The translations under genes and the position numbers were made by a program. The notes beneath the pieces are model-generated. The model was not told the origin of the DNA. It worked only from the letters and a program-made list of their open reading frames with translations, and made no database searches. A DNA stretch of 64,000 nucleotides from Mallotus nudiflorus (lineage: Eukaryota > Streptophyta > Magnoliopsida > Malpighiales > Euphorbiaceae): positions 32,500-96,499 of the forward strand of contig CANTUR010000950.1 in the NCBI GenBank assembly GCA_947683625.1, read 5' to 3'. Below, piece by piece: positions 1 through 11,973 of the stretch; within the stretch, counting starts at the first letter, position 1; each line of letters opens with the position of its first letter.

Positions 1-532
1 CCTAAACATGGGTTTCTGGGCCCAAAGAAAAATCGCTATAGATGGGCTTTATGGTCCGCACAATAGCCCTCTAAGTCAGCTTCGATTTGATATATTATGG
101 GCCCCGTGAATCAACCCATGCCGCCACGAAAGTCCATTTGAATCCCAAGTGGCCACGGCCACTCTATCAAATCCATGGGCCTAAACATGGGTTTCTGGGC
201 CCAAAGAAAAATCGCTATAGATGGGCTCTATGGCCCGCACTATAGCCCTCTGAGTCAGCTTCGATTTGATATATTATGGGCCCCGTGGGTCGACCCATGC
301 CGCCATGAACGTACATTTGAAGCCCAAGTGCCCAAGCCCACTCTATCAAATCCATGGGCCTAGACATGGGTTTCTAGGCCCAAAGACAAATCGCTATAGA
401 TGGGCTTTATGGCCCGTACAATAGCCCTCTGAGTCAGCTTCGATTTGATATATTATGGGCCCCGTGGGTCGACCCATGCCACCACGAACGTCCATTTGAA
501 GCCCAAGTGCCCAAGCCCACTCTTTCAAATCC

Positions 533-1068
533 ATGGGCCTAAACATGGGTTTTTGGGCCCAAAGACAAATCGCTATAGATGGGCTTTATGGCCCGCACTA
601 TAGCCCTCTGAATCAGCTTCGATTTGATATATTATGGGCCCCGTGGGTCGACCTATGCCGCCACGAACGTCCTTTTGAAGCCCAGGTGCCCAATCCCACT
701 CTATCAAATCCATGGGCCTAAACATGGGTTTTGGGCCCAAAGACAAATCGCGATAGATGTGTTTTATGGCCTGCACTATAGCCCTTTGACTCAGCTTCGA
801 TTTAATATATTATGGGCCCCGTAGGTCGACCCATGCCGCCACGAACGTGCATTTGATGCCCAAGTGCCCAAGCCCACTCTATCAAATCCATGGGCCTAAA
901 CATGGGTTTTTGGGCCCAAAGACAAATCGCTATAGATGAGCTTTATGGCCCGCAGTACAGCCCTCTGAGTCAGCTTTTATTTGATATATTATGGGCCCCG
1001 TGGGTCAACCCATGCCGCCACGAACGTCCATTTGAAGCCCAAGTGCCCAAGCCCACTCTATCAAATCC
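533..1068. repeat. P-Q-R variant cassette, reference copy
   Basis: Three consecutive monomers carry distinctive changes. P (from 533) has CTGAATCAGC, CGACCTATGCC and CTTTTGAAGCCCAGGTG. Q (from about 712) has GCGATAGATGTGTTTTATGG, TTTAATATATT and CCGTAGGTCGACC. R (from 890) has GATGAGCTTTATGG. Q is the most diverged common monomer of the left 39 kb. Related Q monomers start near 5,363, 7,869, 9,117, 10,549, 11,802, 14,838, 15,911, 16,446, 22,993, 25,551, 34,140, 37,184 and 38,258. I saw none after 39.2 kb. Confidence 0.8.
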
Positions 1069-2142
1069 ATGGGCCTAAACATGGGTTTCTGGGCCCAAAG
1101 ACAAATCACTATAGATGGGCTTTATGGCCCGCACTATAGCCCTCTGAGTCAGCCTCGATTTGATATATTATGGGCCCCGTGGTTCGACCCATGCCGCCAC
1201 GAACGTCCATTTGAAGCCCAATTGCCCAAGCCCACTCTATCAAATCCATGGGCCTAAACATGGGTGTCTGGGCCCAAAGACAAATCGCTATAGATGGGCT
1301 TTATGGCCCGCACAATAGCCCTCTGAGTCAGCTTCGATTTGATATATTGTGGGCCTCGTGGGTCGACCGATGCCGCCACGAACGTCCATTTGAAGCCCAA
1401 GTGCACAAGCCCACTCTATCAAATCCATGGGCCTAAACATGGGTTTCTGGGCCCAAAGACAAATCGCTATAGATGGGCTTTATGGCCCACACTATAGCCC
1501 TCTGAGTCAGCTTCGATTTGATATATTATGGGCGCCGTGGGTCGACCCATGCCGCCACGAACATCCATTTGAAGCCCAAGTGCCCGAGCCCACTCTATCA
1601 AATCCATGGGCCTAAACATGGGTTTCTGGGCCCAATGACAAATGGCTATAGATGGGCTTTATGGTCCGGACAATAGCCCTCTGAGTCAGCTTCGATTTCA
1701 TATATTATCGGCCCCGTGGGTCGACCCATGCCGCCACGAACGTCCATTTGAATCCCAAGCGGCCATGCCCACTCTTTCAAATCCATGGGCCTAAACATGG
1801 GTTTCTGGGCCCAAAGACAAATCGCTATAGATGGGCTTTATGGCCCGTACTATAGCCCTCTGAGTCAGCTTCGATTTGATATATTATGGGCCCCGTGGGT
1901 CGACCCATGCCGCCACGAACGTCCATTTGAAGCCCGAGTGTCCAAGCCCACTCTATCAAATCCATGGGCCTAGACATGGGTTTCTGGGCCCAAAGACAAA
2001 TCGCTATAGATAGGCTTTATGGCCCGCACTATAGCCCTCTGAGTCAGCTTCGATTTGATATATTATGGGCCCCGTGGATCGACCGATGCCACCACGAACG
2101 TCCATTTGAAGCCCAAGTGCCCAAGCCCACTCTATCGAATCC

Positions 2143-2499
2143 ATGGGGCTAAACATGGGCTTCTGGGTTAAAGAAAAATCGCTATTGATGGGCTTTATGG
2201 CCCGCACTATAGCCCTCTGAGTCAGCTTCGATTTGATATATTATGGGCCCCGTGGGTCGACCCATGCAGCCACGAACGTCCTTTTGAAGCCCAAGTGCCC
2301 AAGCCCACTCTATCAAATCCATGGGCCCAAACATAGGTTTCTGGGCCCAAAGTCAAATCGCTATAAATGGGCTTTGTGGCCCGCACTATAGCCCTCTGAG
2401 TCAGCTTCGATTTGATATATTATGGGCCCCATGGGTCGACCTATGCCGCCACGAACGTCCATTTGAAGCATAAGTGCCCAAGCCCACTCTATCAAATCC
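2143..2499. repeat. X-Y variant monomer pair, first copy
   Basis: X (2,143-2,320) replaces the usual CTGGGCCCAAAG by TTCTGGGTTAAAGAAAAATC, so it loses the GGGCCC palindrome. Y (2,321-2,499) begins GGGCCCAAACATAGG and ends with GAAGCATAAGTG. The same pair recurs at about 13,765-14,121, 18,201-18,557 and 20,215-20,571. X-like monomers without Y lie near 7,332 and 26,990. The pair therefore links domains 1 and 2. Confidence 0.75.
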
Positions 2500-3751
2500 A
2501 TGGGCCTAAACATGGGTTTCTGGGCCCAAAGACAAATCGCTATAGATGGGCTTTATGGCCCGCACTATAGCCCTCTGAGTCAGCTTCGTTTTGATGTATT
2601 ATGGGCCCGATAGGTCGATTGATGCCGCCACGAACGTCCATTTAAAGCCCAAGTGCCCAAGCCCACTCTATCAAATCCATGGTCCTAAACATGGGTTTCT
2701 GGGCCCAAACACAAATCGCTATAGATGGGCTTTATGGCCCGCACTATAGCCCTCTGAATCAGCTTCGATTTGATATATTATGGGCCCCGTGGGTCGACCT
2801 ATGCCGCCACGAACGTCCTTTTGAAGCCTAGGTGCCCAAGCCCACTCTATCAAATCCATGGGCCTAAACATGGCTTTCTGGGCCCAATGACAAATCGCTA
2901 TAGATGGGCTTTATGGCCCGTACTATAGCCCTCTGAGTCAGCTTCGATTTGATATATTACGGGCCCCGTGGGTCGACCCATGCCGCCACGAACGTCCATT
3001 TCAAGCCCAAGTGCCAAGCCCACTCTTTCAAATCCATGGGCCTAAACATGGGTTTCTGGGCCCAAAAATAAATCGCTATAGATGGGCTTTATGGCCCGCA
3101 CAATAGCCCTCTGAGTCAGCTTCGATTTGATATATTGTGAGACCCGTGGGTCGACCCATGCCGCCACGAACGTCCATTTGAAGCCCAAGTGCCCAAGCCC
3201 ACTCTATCAAATCCATGGGCCTAAACATGGGTTTTTTGGCCCAAAGACAAATCGCTATAGATGGGCTTTATGGCCCGCACTATAGCCCTCTGAGTCAGCT
3301 TCGATTTGATATATTATGGGCCCCGTGGGTCGACCCATGCCGCCACGAACATCCATTTGAAGCCCAAGTGCCCGAGCCCACTCTATCAAATCCATGGGCC
3401 TAAACATGGGTTTCTGGGCCAAAAGACAAATCGCTATAGATGGGCTTTATGGCCCGTAATATAGCCCTCTGAGTCAGCTTCGATTTGATATATTATGGGC
3501 CCGTTGGGTCAACCCATGCCGCCACGAACGTCCATTTGAAGCCCATGTGCCCAAGCCCACTCTATCAAATCCATGGGCCTAAATATGGGTTTCTGGGCCC
3601 AAAGACAAATCGCTATAGATGGGCTTTATAGCCCGCACTATAGCCCTCTGAGTCAGCTTCGATTTGATATATTATGGGCCCGTTGGGTCAACCCACGCCG
3701 CCACGAACGTCCATTTGAAGCCCATGTGCCCAAGCCCACTCTATCAAATCC

Positions 3752-5183
3752 ATGGGCCTAAACATGGGTTTCTGGGCCCAAAGAGAACTCGCTATAGATG
3801 GCCTTTATGGCCCGCACTATAGCCCTTTGAGTCAGCTTCGATTTGATATATTATGGGCCTCGTGGGTCGATTGATGCCACCACGAACGTCCATTTGAAGC
3901 CCAAGTGCCCAAGCCCACTCTATCAAATCCATGGGCCTAAACATGGGTTTCTGGGCCCAAAGACAAATCGCTATAGATGGGCTTTATGGCCCGCACTATA
4001 GCCCTCTGAGTCAGCTTCGATTTGATATATTATGGGCCCCGTGGGTCGACCCATGCCGCCACGAATGTCCATTTGAAGCCCAAGTGCCCAAGGCAACTCT
4101 ATCAAATCCATGGGGCTAAACATGGGTTTTTGGGCCCAAAGACAAATCGCTATAGATGGGCTTTATGGCCCGTACTATAGCCCTCTGAGTGAGCTTCGAT
4201 TTGATTTATTATGGGCCCCGTGGGTCGACCCATGCTGCCACGAACGTCCATTTGAAGCATAAGTGCCCAAGCCCACTCTATCAAATACATGGGCCTAAAC
4301 ATGGGTTTCTGGGCCCAAAGATAAATCGCTATAGATGGGCTTTATGGCCCGCACTATAGCCCTCTGAGTCAGCTTCGATTTGATGTATTATGGGCCCCTT
4401 GGGTCGATTGATGCCGCCACGAACGTCCATTTCAAGCCCAAGTGCCCAAGCCCACTCTATCAAATCCATGGGCCTAAACATGGGTTTCTGGGCTCAAAGA
4501 CAACTCGCTGTAGATGGCCTTTATGGCCCGCACTATAGCCCTTTGAGTCAGCTTCGATTTGATATATTATGGGCCTCGTGGGTCGATTGATGCCACCACG
4601 AACGTCCATTTGAAGCCCAAGTGCCCAAGCCCACTCTATCAAATCCATGGGACTAAACATGGGTTTCTGGGCCCAAAGACAAATCGCTATAGATGGGCTT
4701 TATGGCCCGCACTATAGCCCTCTGAGTCAGCTTCAATTTGATATATTATGGGCCCCGTGGGTCGACCCATGCCGCCACGAATGTCCATTTGAAGCCCAAG
4801 TGCCCAAGCCCACTCTATCAAATCCATGGGGCTAAACATGGGTTTTTGGGCCCAAAGACAAATCGCTATAGATGGGCTTTATGGCCCGTACTATAGCCCT
4901 CTGAGTGAGCTTCGATTTGATTTATTATGGGCCCCGTGGGTCGACCCATGCTGCCACGAACGTCCATTTGAAGCATAAGTGCCCAAGCCCACTCTATCAA
5001 ATCCATGGGCCTAAACATGGGTTTCTGGGCCCAAAGATAAATCGCTATAGATGGGCTTTATGGCCCGCACTATAGCCCTCTGAGTCAGCTTCGATTTGAT
5101 GTATTATGGGCGCCTTGGGTCGATTGATGCTGCCACGAACGTCCATTTCAAGCCCAAGTGCCCAAGCCCACTCTATCAAATCC
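3752..5183. repeat. Tandem duplication of a 4-monomer block (2 x 716 bp)
   Basis: Bases 3,752-4,467 and 4,468-5,183 share private variants in the same order: AACTCGCT with GATGGCCTTTATGG; CCATGGGGCTAAAC; GAGTGAGCTTCGATTTG with a following TTTATTATGG and CATGCTGCC; then GATGTATTATGGG with GTCGATTGATGC and CATTTCAAGCCC. The period is 716 bp (4 x 179). The copies differ at a few bases, such as GGGCCCC against GGGCGCC near 4,390/5,110, so the event is not very recent. Confidence 0.85.
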
Positions 5184-5449
5184 ATGGGCCTAAACATGGG
5201 TTTCTGGGCCCAAAGACAAATCGCTATAGATGGGCTTTATGGCCTGCACTATAGCCCCCTGAATCAGCTTCGATTTGATATATTATGGGCCACGTGGGTC
5301 GACCCATGCCGCCACGAACGTCCTTTTGAAGCCCAGGTGCCCAACCCCACTCTATCAAATCCATGGGCCTAAACATGGGTTTCAGGGCCCAAAGGCAAAT
5401 CGTGATAGATGTGTTTTTTGGCCTACACTATAGCCCTCTGAGTCTGCTT

Positions 5450-6470
5450 CGATTTAATATATTATGGACCCCGTGGGTCGACCCATACCGCCACGAACGT
5501 CCATTTGAAGCCCTAGTGCCCAAGCCCACTCTATCAAATCCATGGGCCTAAACATTCATTTTTGGGCCCAAATACAAATCGCTATAGATGGGCTTTATGG
5601 CCCGCGCTATAGCCCTCTGAGTCAGCTTAGATTTGATATATTATGGGCCCCGTGGGTCGACCTATGCCGCCACGAACGTCCATTTGAAGCCCAAGTGCCC
5701 AAGCCCACTCTATCAAATCTAAGGGCCTAAACATGGGTTTCTGGGCCCAAAGACAAATCGCTATAGATGGGCTTTATGGCCCACACTATAGCCCTCCAAG
5801 TTAGCTTCGATTTCATATATTATGGGCCCCGTGGGTCGGCCCACGCCACCACGAACGTCCATTTGAAGCCCAAGTGCCCAAGCCCACTCTATCAAAACCA
5901 TGGGCCTAAACATGGCTTTCTAGGCCCAATGACAAATCGCTATTGATGGGCTTTATGGCCCGCACTATAACCCTCTTAGTCTGCTTCGATTTGATATATT
6001 ATGGGCCCCGTGGGTCGACCCATGCCGCCACGAACGTCCATTTGAAGCCCTAGTGCCCAAGCCCACTCTATCAAATCCATGGGCCTAAACATTCATTTTT
6101 GGGCCCAAATACAAATCGCTATAGATGGGCTTTATGGCCCGCGCTATAGCCCTCTGAGTCATCTTCGATTTGATATATTATGGGCCCCGTGCGTCGACCT
6201 ATGCCGCCACGAACGTCCATTTGAAGCCCAAGTGCCCAAGCCCACTCTATCAAATCCATGGGCCTAAACATGGGTTTCTGGGCCCAAAGACAAATCGCTA
6301 TAGATGGGCTTTATGGCCCGCACTATAGCCCTCTAAGTTAGCTTCGATTTCATATATTATGGGCCCCGTGGGTCGACCCATGCCACCACGAACGTCCATT
6401 TGAAGCCCAAGTGCCCAAGCCCACTCTATCAAAACCATGGGCCTAAACATGGCTTTCTGGGCCCAAAGAC
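5450..6470. repeat. Tandem duplication of a 3-monomer block (period 537 bp)
   Basis: About 5,450-5,986 and 5,987-6,470 carry the same private markers 537 bp apart: GCCCTAGTGCCC, then AACATTCATTTTTGGGCCC with CAAATACAAATC and CGCGCTATAG, then AAGTTAGCTTCGATTTCATA, then TATCAAAACCATGGG followed by CATGGCTTTCT. The left and right limits are estimated from where the marker match stops and are good to roughly 50 bp. Confidence 0.8.
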
Positions 6471-7899
6471 AAATCGCTATAGATGAGCTTTATGGCCCGC
6501 ACTATAGCCCTCTGAGTTAGCTTTGATTTGATATATTATGGGCCCCGTGGATCAACCCATGCCGCCACGAACGTCCATTTGAAGCCCAAGTGCCCAAGCC
6601 CACTCTATCAAATCCATGGGCCTAAATATGGGTTTCTGGGCCCAAAGACAAATCGCTATAGATGGGCTTGATAGCCCGCACTATAGCCCTCTCAGTCAGC
6701 TTCGATTTGATATATTATGGGCCCCGTGGGTCGACCCATGCCGCCACGAACGTCCATTTGAAGCCCAAGTGCCCAAGCCCACTCTATCAAATCCATGGGC
6801 CTAAGCAAGGGTTTCTGGGCCCAAAGACAAATCGCTATAGATGGGCTTCATGGCCCGCACAATAGCCCTCTGAGCCAGCTTCGATTTGATATATTGTGAG
6901 CCCCGTGGGTCGACCCATGCCACCACGAACGTCCATTTGAAGCCCAAGTGCCCAAGCCCACTCTATCAAATCCATGGGCCTAAACATGGGTTTCTGGGCC
7001 CAAAGACAAATCGCTATATATGGGCTTTATGGCCCGCACTATAGCCCTCTAAGTTAGCTTCGATTTCATATATTATAGGCCCCGTGGGTCGACCCATGCC
7101 ACCACGAATGTCCATTTGAAGCTAAAGTGCCCAAGCCCACTCTATCAAATCCATGGACCTAAACATGGGTTTCTGAGCCCAAAGAAAAATCGCTATTGAT
7201 AGGCTTTATGGCCCGCACTATAGCCCTCTGAGCCAGCTTCGATTTGAAATATTATGGGCCCCGTAGGTCGATTGATGCCGCCACGAACATCCATTTGAAG
7301 CCCAAGTGCCCAAACCCACTCTATCAAATCAATGGGCCTAAACATGGGCTTCTGGGTCTAAGAAAAATCGCTATGAATGGGCTTTATGGCCCGCACTATA
7401 GCCCTCTGAGTCAGCTTCGATTTGATATATTATGGGCCCCATGGGTCGACCCATGCCGCCACGAACGTCCATTTGAAGCATAAGTTCCCAAGCGCACTCT
7501 ATCAAATCCATGGGCCTAAACATGGGTTTCTGGGCCCAAAGACAAATCGCTAAAGATGGGCTTTATGGCCCGCACTATAGCCCTCTGAGTCAGCTTCGAT
7601 TTGATGTATTATGGGCCCCATGGGTCGATTGATGCCGCCACGAACGTCCATTTAAAGCCCAAGTGCCCAAGCCCACTCTATCAAATCCATGGGCCTAAAC
7701 ATGGCTTTCTGGGCCCAATGACAAATCGCTATAGATGGGCTTTATGGCCCGCACTATAGCCCTCTGAATCAGCTTCTATTTGATATAGTATGGGCCCCGT
7801 GGGTCGACCCATGCCGCCATGAACGTCATTTTGAAGCCCAGGAGCCCAAGCCCACTCTATCAAATCCATGGGCCTAAACATGGGTTTCTGGGCCCAAAG

Positions 7900-8900
7900 A
7901 CAAATCGCGATAGATGTGTTTCATGCCCCGCACTATAACCCTTTGAGTCAGCTTCGATTAATATATTATGGGCCCCGTGGGTCGACCCATGCCGCCACGA
8001 ACGTCCATTTGAAGCCCAAGTGCCCAAGCCCACTCTATCAAATCCATGGGCCTAAACATGGGTTTCTGGGCCCAAAGTCAAATCGCTATAGATGGGCTTT
8101 ATCGCCCGCACTATAGCCCTCTGATTCAGCTTCGATTTGATATATTATGGGCCCCGTTGGTCGACCCATGCCGCCACGAACGTCCATTTGAAGCCCAAGT
8201 GCCTAAGCCCACACTATCAAATCCTGGGCCTAACATGGGTTTTTAGGCCCAAAGACAAATCGCTATAGATGGGCTTTATGGCCCGCACTATGGCCCTTTG
8301 AGTCAGCTTCGAGTTGATATATTATGGGCCCCGTGGGTCGACCCCATGCCGCCACGAACGTCCATTTGAAGCCCAAGTGCCTAAGCCCACTCTATCAAAT
8401 CCATGGCCTAAACATGGGTTTTCTGGGCCCAATGACAATCGCTATAGATGGGTGTTATGGCCCGCACTATAGCCCTCTTAGTCAGCTTCGATTTAATATA
8501 TTGTGGCCCCGTGGGTCGACCCATGCCGCCATGAACGTCCATTTGAAACCCAAGTGCCCAAGCCCTCTCTATCAAATCCATGGGCCTAAACATGGGTTTC
8601 TGGGCCCAAAGACAAATCGCTATAGATGGGCTTTATGGCCCGCACTATAGCCCTCTGAGTCAGCTTCGATTTGATATATTATGGGCCCCGTGGGTCGACC
8701 GATGCCACCACGAACGTCCATTTGAAGCCCAAGTGCCCAAGCCCACTCTATCAAATCCATGGGCCTAACATGGGTTTCTGGGCCCAAAGACAATCGCTAT
8801 ATATGGGCTTTATGGCCCGCACTATAGCCCTCTGAGTCAGCTTCGATTTGATGTATTAATGGCCCCATGGGTCGATTGATACCGCCACGAACGTCCATTT
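7900..8900. repeat. Satellite stretch rich in single-base indels
   Basis: About five monomers here contain an unusual number of one-base losses and gains relative to their neighbours. Examples are GATTAATAT near 7,957, TCCTGGGCCTAACATGG near 8,224, CCATGGCCTAAAC near 8,402, GGGTTTTCTGGG near 8,418, GACAATCGC near 8,434 and again near 8,790, TTGTGGCCCCG near 8,502, and GTATTAATGGCCCC near 8,853. Substitutions are not noticeably raised. Either these are consensus errors or this is a locally degenerate segment. Confidence 0.7.
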
Positions 8901-10009
8901 AAAGCCCAAGTGCCCAAGCCCACTCTATCAAATCCATGGGCCTAAACATGGCTTTCTGGGCCTAAAGACAAATCGCTATAGATGGGCTCTACGGCCCGCA
9001 CTATAGCCCTCTGAATCAGCTTCGATTTGATATATTATGGGCCCCGTGGGTCGACCCATGCCGCCACGAACGTCCTTTTGAAGCCCAGGTGCCCAAGCCC
9101 ACTCTATCAAATCCATGGGCCTAAACATGGGTTTCTGGGCCCAAGACAAATCGCGATAGATTTGTTTTATGGCCCGAACTATAGCCCTCTGAGTTAGCTT
9201 CGATTTAATATATTATGGGCCCCGTGGGTTGACCCATGCCGCCACGAACGTCCATTTGAAGCCCAAGTGCCCAAGCCCACTCTATCAAATCCATGGTCCT
9301 AAACATGGGTTTCTGGGCCCAATGAGAAATCGCTATAGATGGGCTTTATGGCCCGCACTATAGCCCTCTGAGTCAGCTTCGATTTGATATATTATGGGCC
9401 CCGTGGGTCGACCCATGCCGCCACGAACGTCCATTTGAAGCCCAAGTGCCCAAGCCCACTCTATCAAATCCATGGGCCAAAACATGGGTTTCTGGGCCCA
9501 AAGACAAATCGCTATGGATGGGCTTTATGGCCCGCACTATAGCCCTCTGAGTCAGCTTCGATTTGATATATTATGGGCCCCAAAGGTTGACCCATGCCGC
9601 CACGAACGTCCTTTTGAAGCCCAAGTGCCCAAGCCAACTCTATCAAATCCATGGGCCTAAACATGGGTTTCTGCGCCCAAAGACAAATCACTATAGATGG
9701 GCTTTATGGCCCTCACTATAGCCCTCTGAGTCAGCTTTGATTTGATATATTATGGGCCCCGTGGGTCGACCCATGCCGCCACGAACGTCCATTTAAAGCC
9801 CAAGTGCCCAAGCCCACTCTATCAAATCCATGGGTCTAAACATGGGTTTCTGGGCCAAAAGATAAATCGCTATAGATGGGCTTTATGGCCCGTAATATAG
9901 CCCTCTGAGTCAGCATCGATTTTTTATATTCTGGGCCCCGTGGGTCGACCCATGCTGCCACGAACGTCCATTTGAAGCCCAAGTGCCCAAGCCCACTCTA
10001 TCAAATCCA

Positions 10010-11973
10010 CGGGCCTAAACATGGGTTTCTGGGCCCAAAGACAAATCGCTATAGATGGGCTTTATGGCCCGCACTATAGCCCTCTGAGTCAGCTTCGATT
10101 TGATATATGATGGGCCTCGTGGGTTGACCCATGCCACCACGAACGTCCATTTGAAGCCCAAGTGCCCAAGCCCACTCTATCAAAACCATGGGTCTAAACA
10201 TGGCTTTCTGGGCCCAATGACAAATCGCTATAGATGGGCTTTATGGCCCGCACTATAACCCTCTGAGTCAGCTTCTATTTGATATATTATGGGCCCCATG
10301 GGTCGACCTATGCCGCCACAAACGTCAATTTGAAGCCCAAGTGCCCAAGCCCACTCTATCAAATCCATGGGCCTAAACATGGGTTTCTGGGCCTAAAGAC
10401 AAATCGCTATACATGGGCTTTATGGCTCGCACTATAGCCCTCTGAGTCAGCTTCGATTTGATATATTATGGGCCCCGTGGGTCGACCCATGCCGCCACGA
10501 ACGTCCTTTTGAAGCCCAGGTGCCCAAGTCCACTCTATCAAATCCATAGGCCTAAACATGGGTTTCTGGGCCCAAACACAAATCGTGATAGATTTGTTTT
10601 ATGGCATGCACTATAGCCCTCTAAGTCAACTTTGGTTTAATATATTATAGGCCCCGTGGGTCGACCCATGCCGCCACGAACGTCCATTTGAAGCCCAAGT
10701 GCCCAAGCCCACTCTATCAAATCCATGAGCGTAAACATGGGTTTTTGGGCCCAAAGACAAATCGCTATAGATGAGTTTTATGGCCTGCACTATAGCCCTC
10801 TGAGTCAGCTTCGATTTGATATATTATGGGCCCCGTGGGTCGACCCATGCCGCCACGAACGTCTATTTCAAGCCCAAGTGCCCAAGCCCACTCTATCAAA
10901 TCCATGGGCCTAAACATGGGTTTTTGGGCCCAAACACAAATCGCTATAGATGGGCATTATGGGCCGCGCTATAGCCCTCTGAGTCAGCTTCGATTTGATA
11001 TGTTATGGGCCCCGTGGGTCGACCCATGCCACCACGAACGTCCATTTGAAGCACAAGTGCCCAAGCCCACTCTACCAAATCCATGGGCCTAAACATGGCT
11101 TTTTGGGCCCAATGACAAATCGTTATAGATGGGTTTTATGGCCCGTACTATAGCCCTCTGAGTCTGCTTCGATTTGATATATTATGGGCCCCGTGGGTCG
11201 ACCCACGCCGCCACGAACGTCCATTTCAAGCCCAAGTGCCCAAGCCCACTCTATCCAATCCACAGGCCTAAACATGGGTTTCTGGGCCCAAAGACAAATC
11301 GCTATAGATGGGCTTTATGGCCCGCACTATATCCCTCTGAGTCAGCTTTGATTTGATATATGATGGGCCTCGTGGGTCGACCCATGCCACCACGAACGTC
11401 CATTTGAAGCCCAAGTGCCCAAGCCCACGCTATCAAAACCATGGGTCTAAACATGGCTTTCTGGGCCCAATGACAAATCGCTATAGATGGGCTTTATGGC
11501 CCGCACTATAACCCTCTGAGTCAGCTTCGATTTGATATATTATGGGCCCCATGGGTCGACCTATGCCGCCACAAACGTCAATTTGAAGCCCAAGTGCCCA
11601 AGCCCACTCTATCAAATCCATGGGCCTAAACATGGGTTTCTGGGCCTAAAGACAAATCGCTATACATGGGCTTTATGGCTCGCACTATAGCCCTCTGAGT
11701 CAGCTTCGATTTGATATATTATGGGCCCCGTGGGTCGACCCATGCCGCCACGAATGTCCTTTTGAAGCCCAGGTGCCTAAGCCCACTCTATCAAATCCAT
11801 GGGCCTAAACATGGGTTTCTGGGCCCAAAGACAAATCGCGATAGATTTGTTTTATGGCCTGCACTATAGCCCTCTAAGTCAGCTTTGATTTAATATATTA
11901 TGGGCCCCGTGGGTCGACCCATGCCGCCACGAACGTCCATTTGAAGCCCAAGTGCCCAAGCCCACTCTATCAA
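10010..11973. repeat. Duplicated block at 7-monomer spacing (1,253 bp)
   Basis: The stretches 10,010-10,720 and 11,263-11,973 match in order: TGATATATGATGGGCCTCG; AAAACCATGGGTCTAAAC with GGCCCAATGAC; CCACAAACGTCAATTTG; GGGCCTAAAGACAAATC with TATACATGGGC and GGCTCGCAC; then a Q monomer with GATTTGTTTTATGGC. The offset at checked positions is 1,253 bp, exactly 7 x 179. Weaker copies of the CAATGAC/CACAAAC cassette lie near 13,228 and 15,550. Confidence 0.8.

Noticed and set aside
175..363. A 62-codon open frame (starting MGLNMGFWAQ) present in a large fraction of monomers
   Set aside because: It spans 189 bp in a 179-bp unit, overlaps the next copy, and changes frame from monomer to monomer. 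It varies with the satellite, tolerates stops and frameshifts, and has no separate promoter or codon signal. It is a by-product of the repeat.
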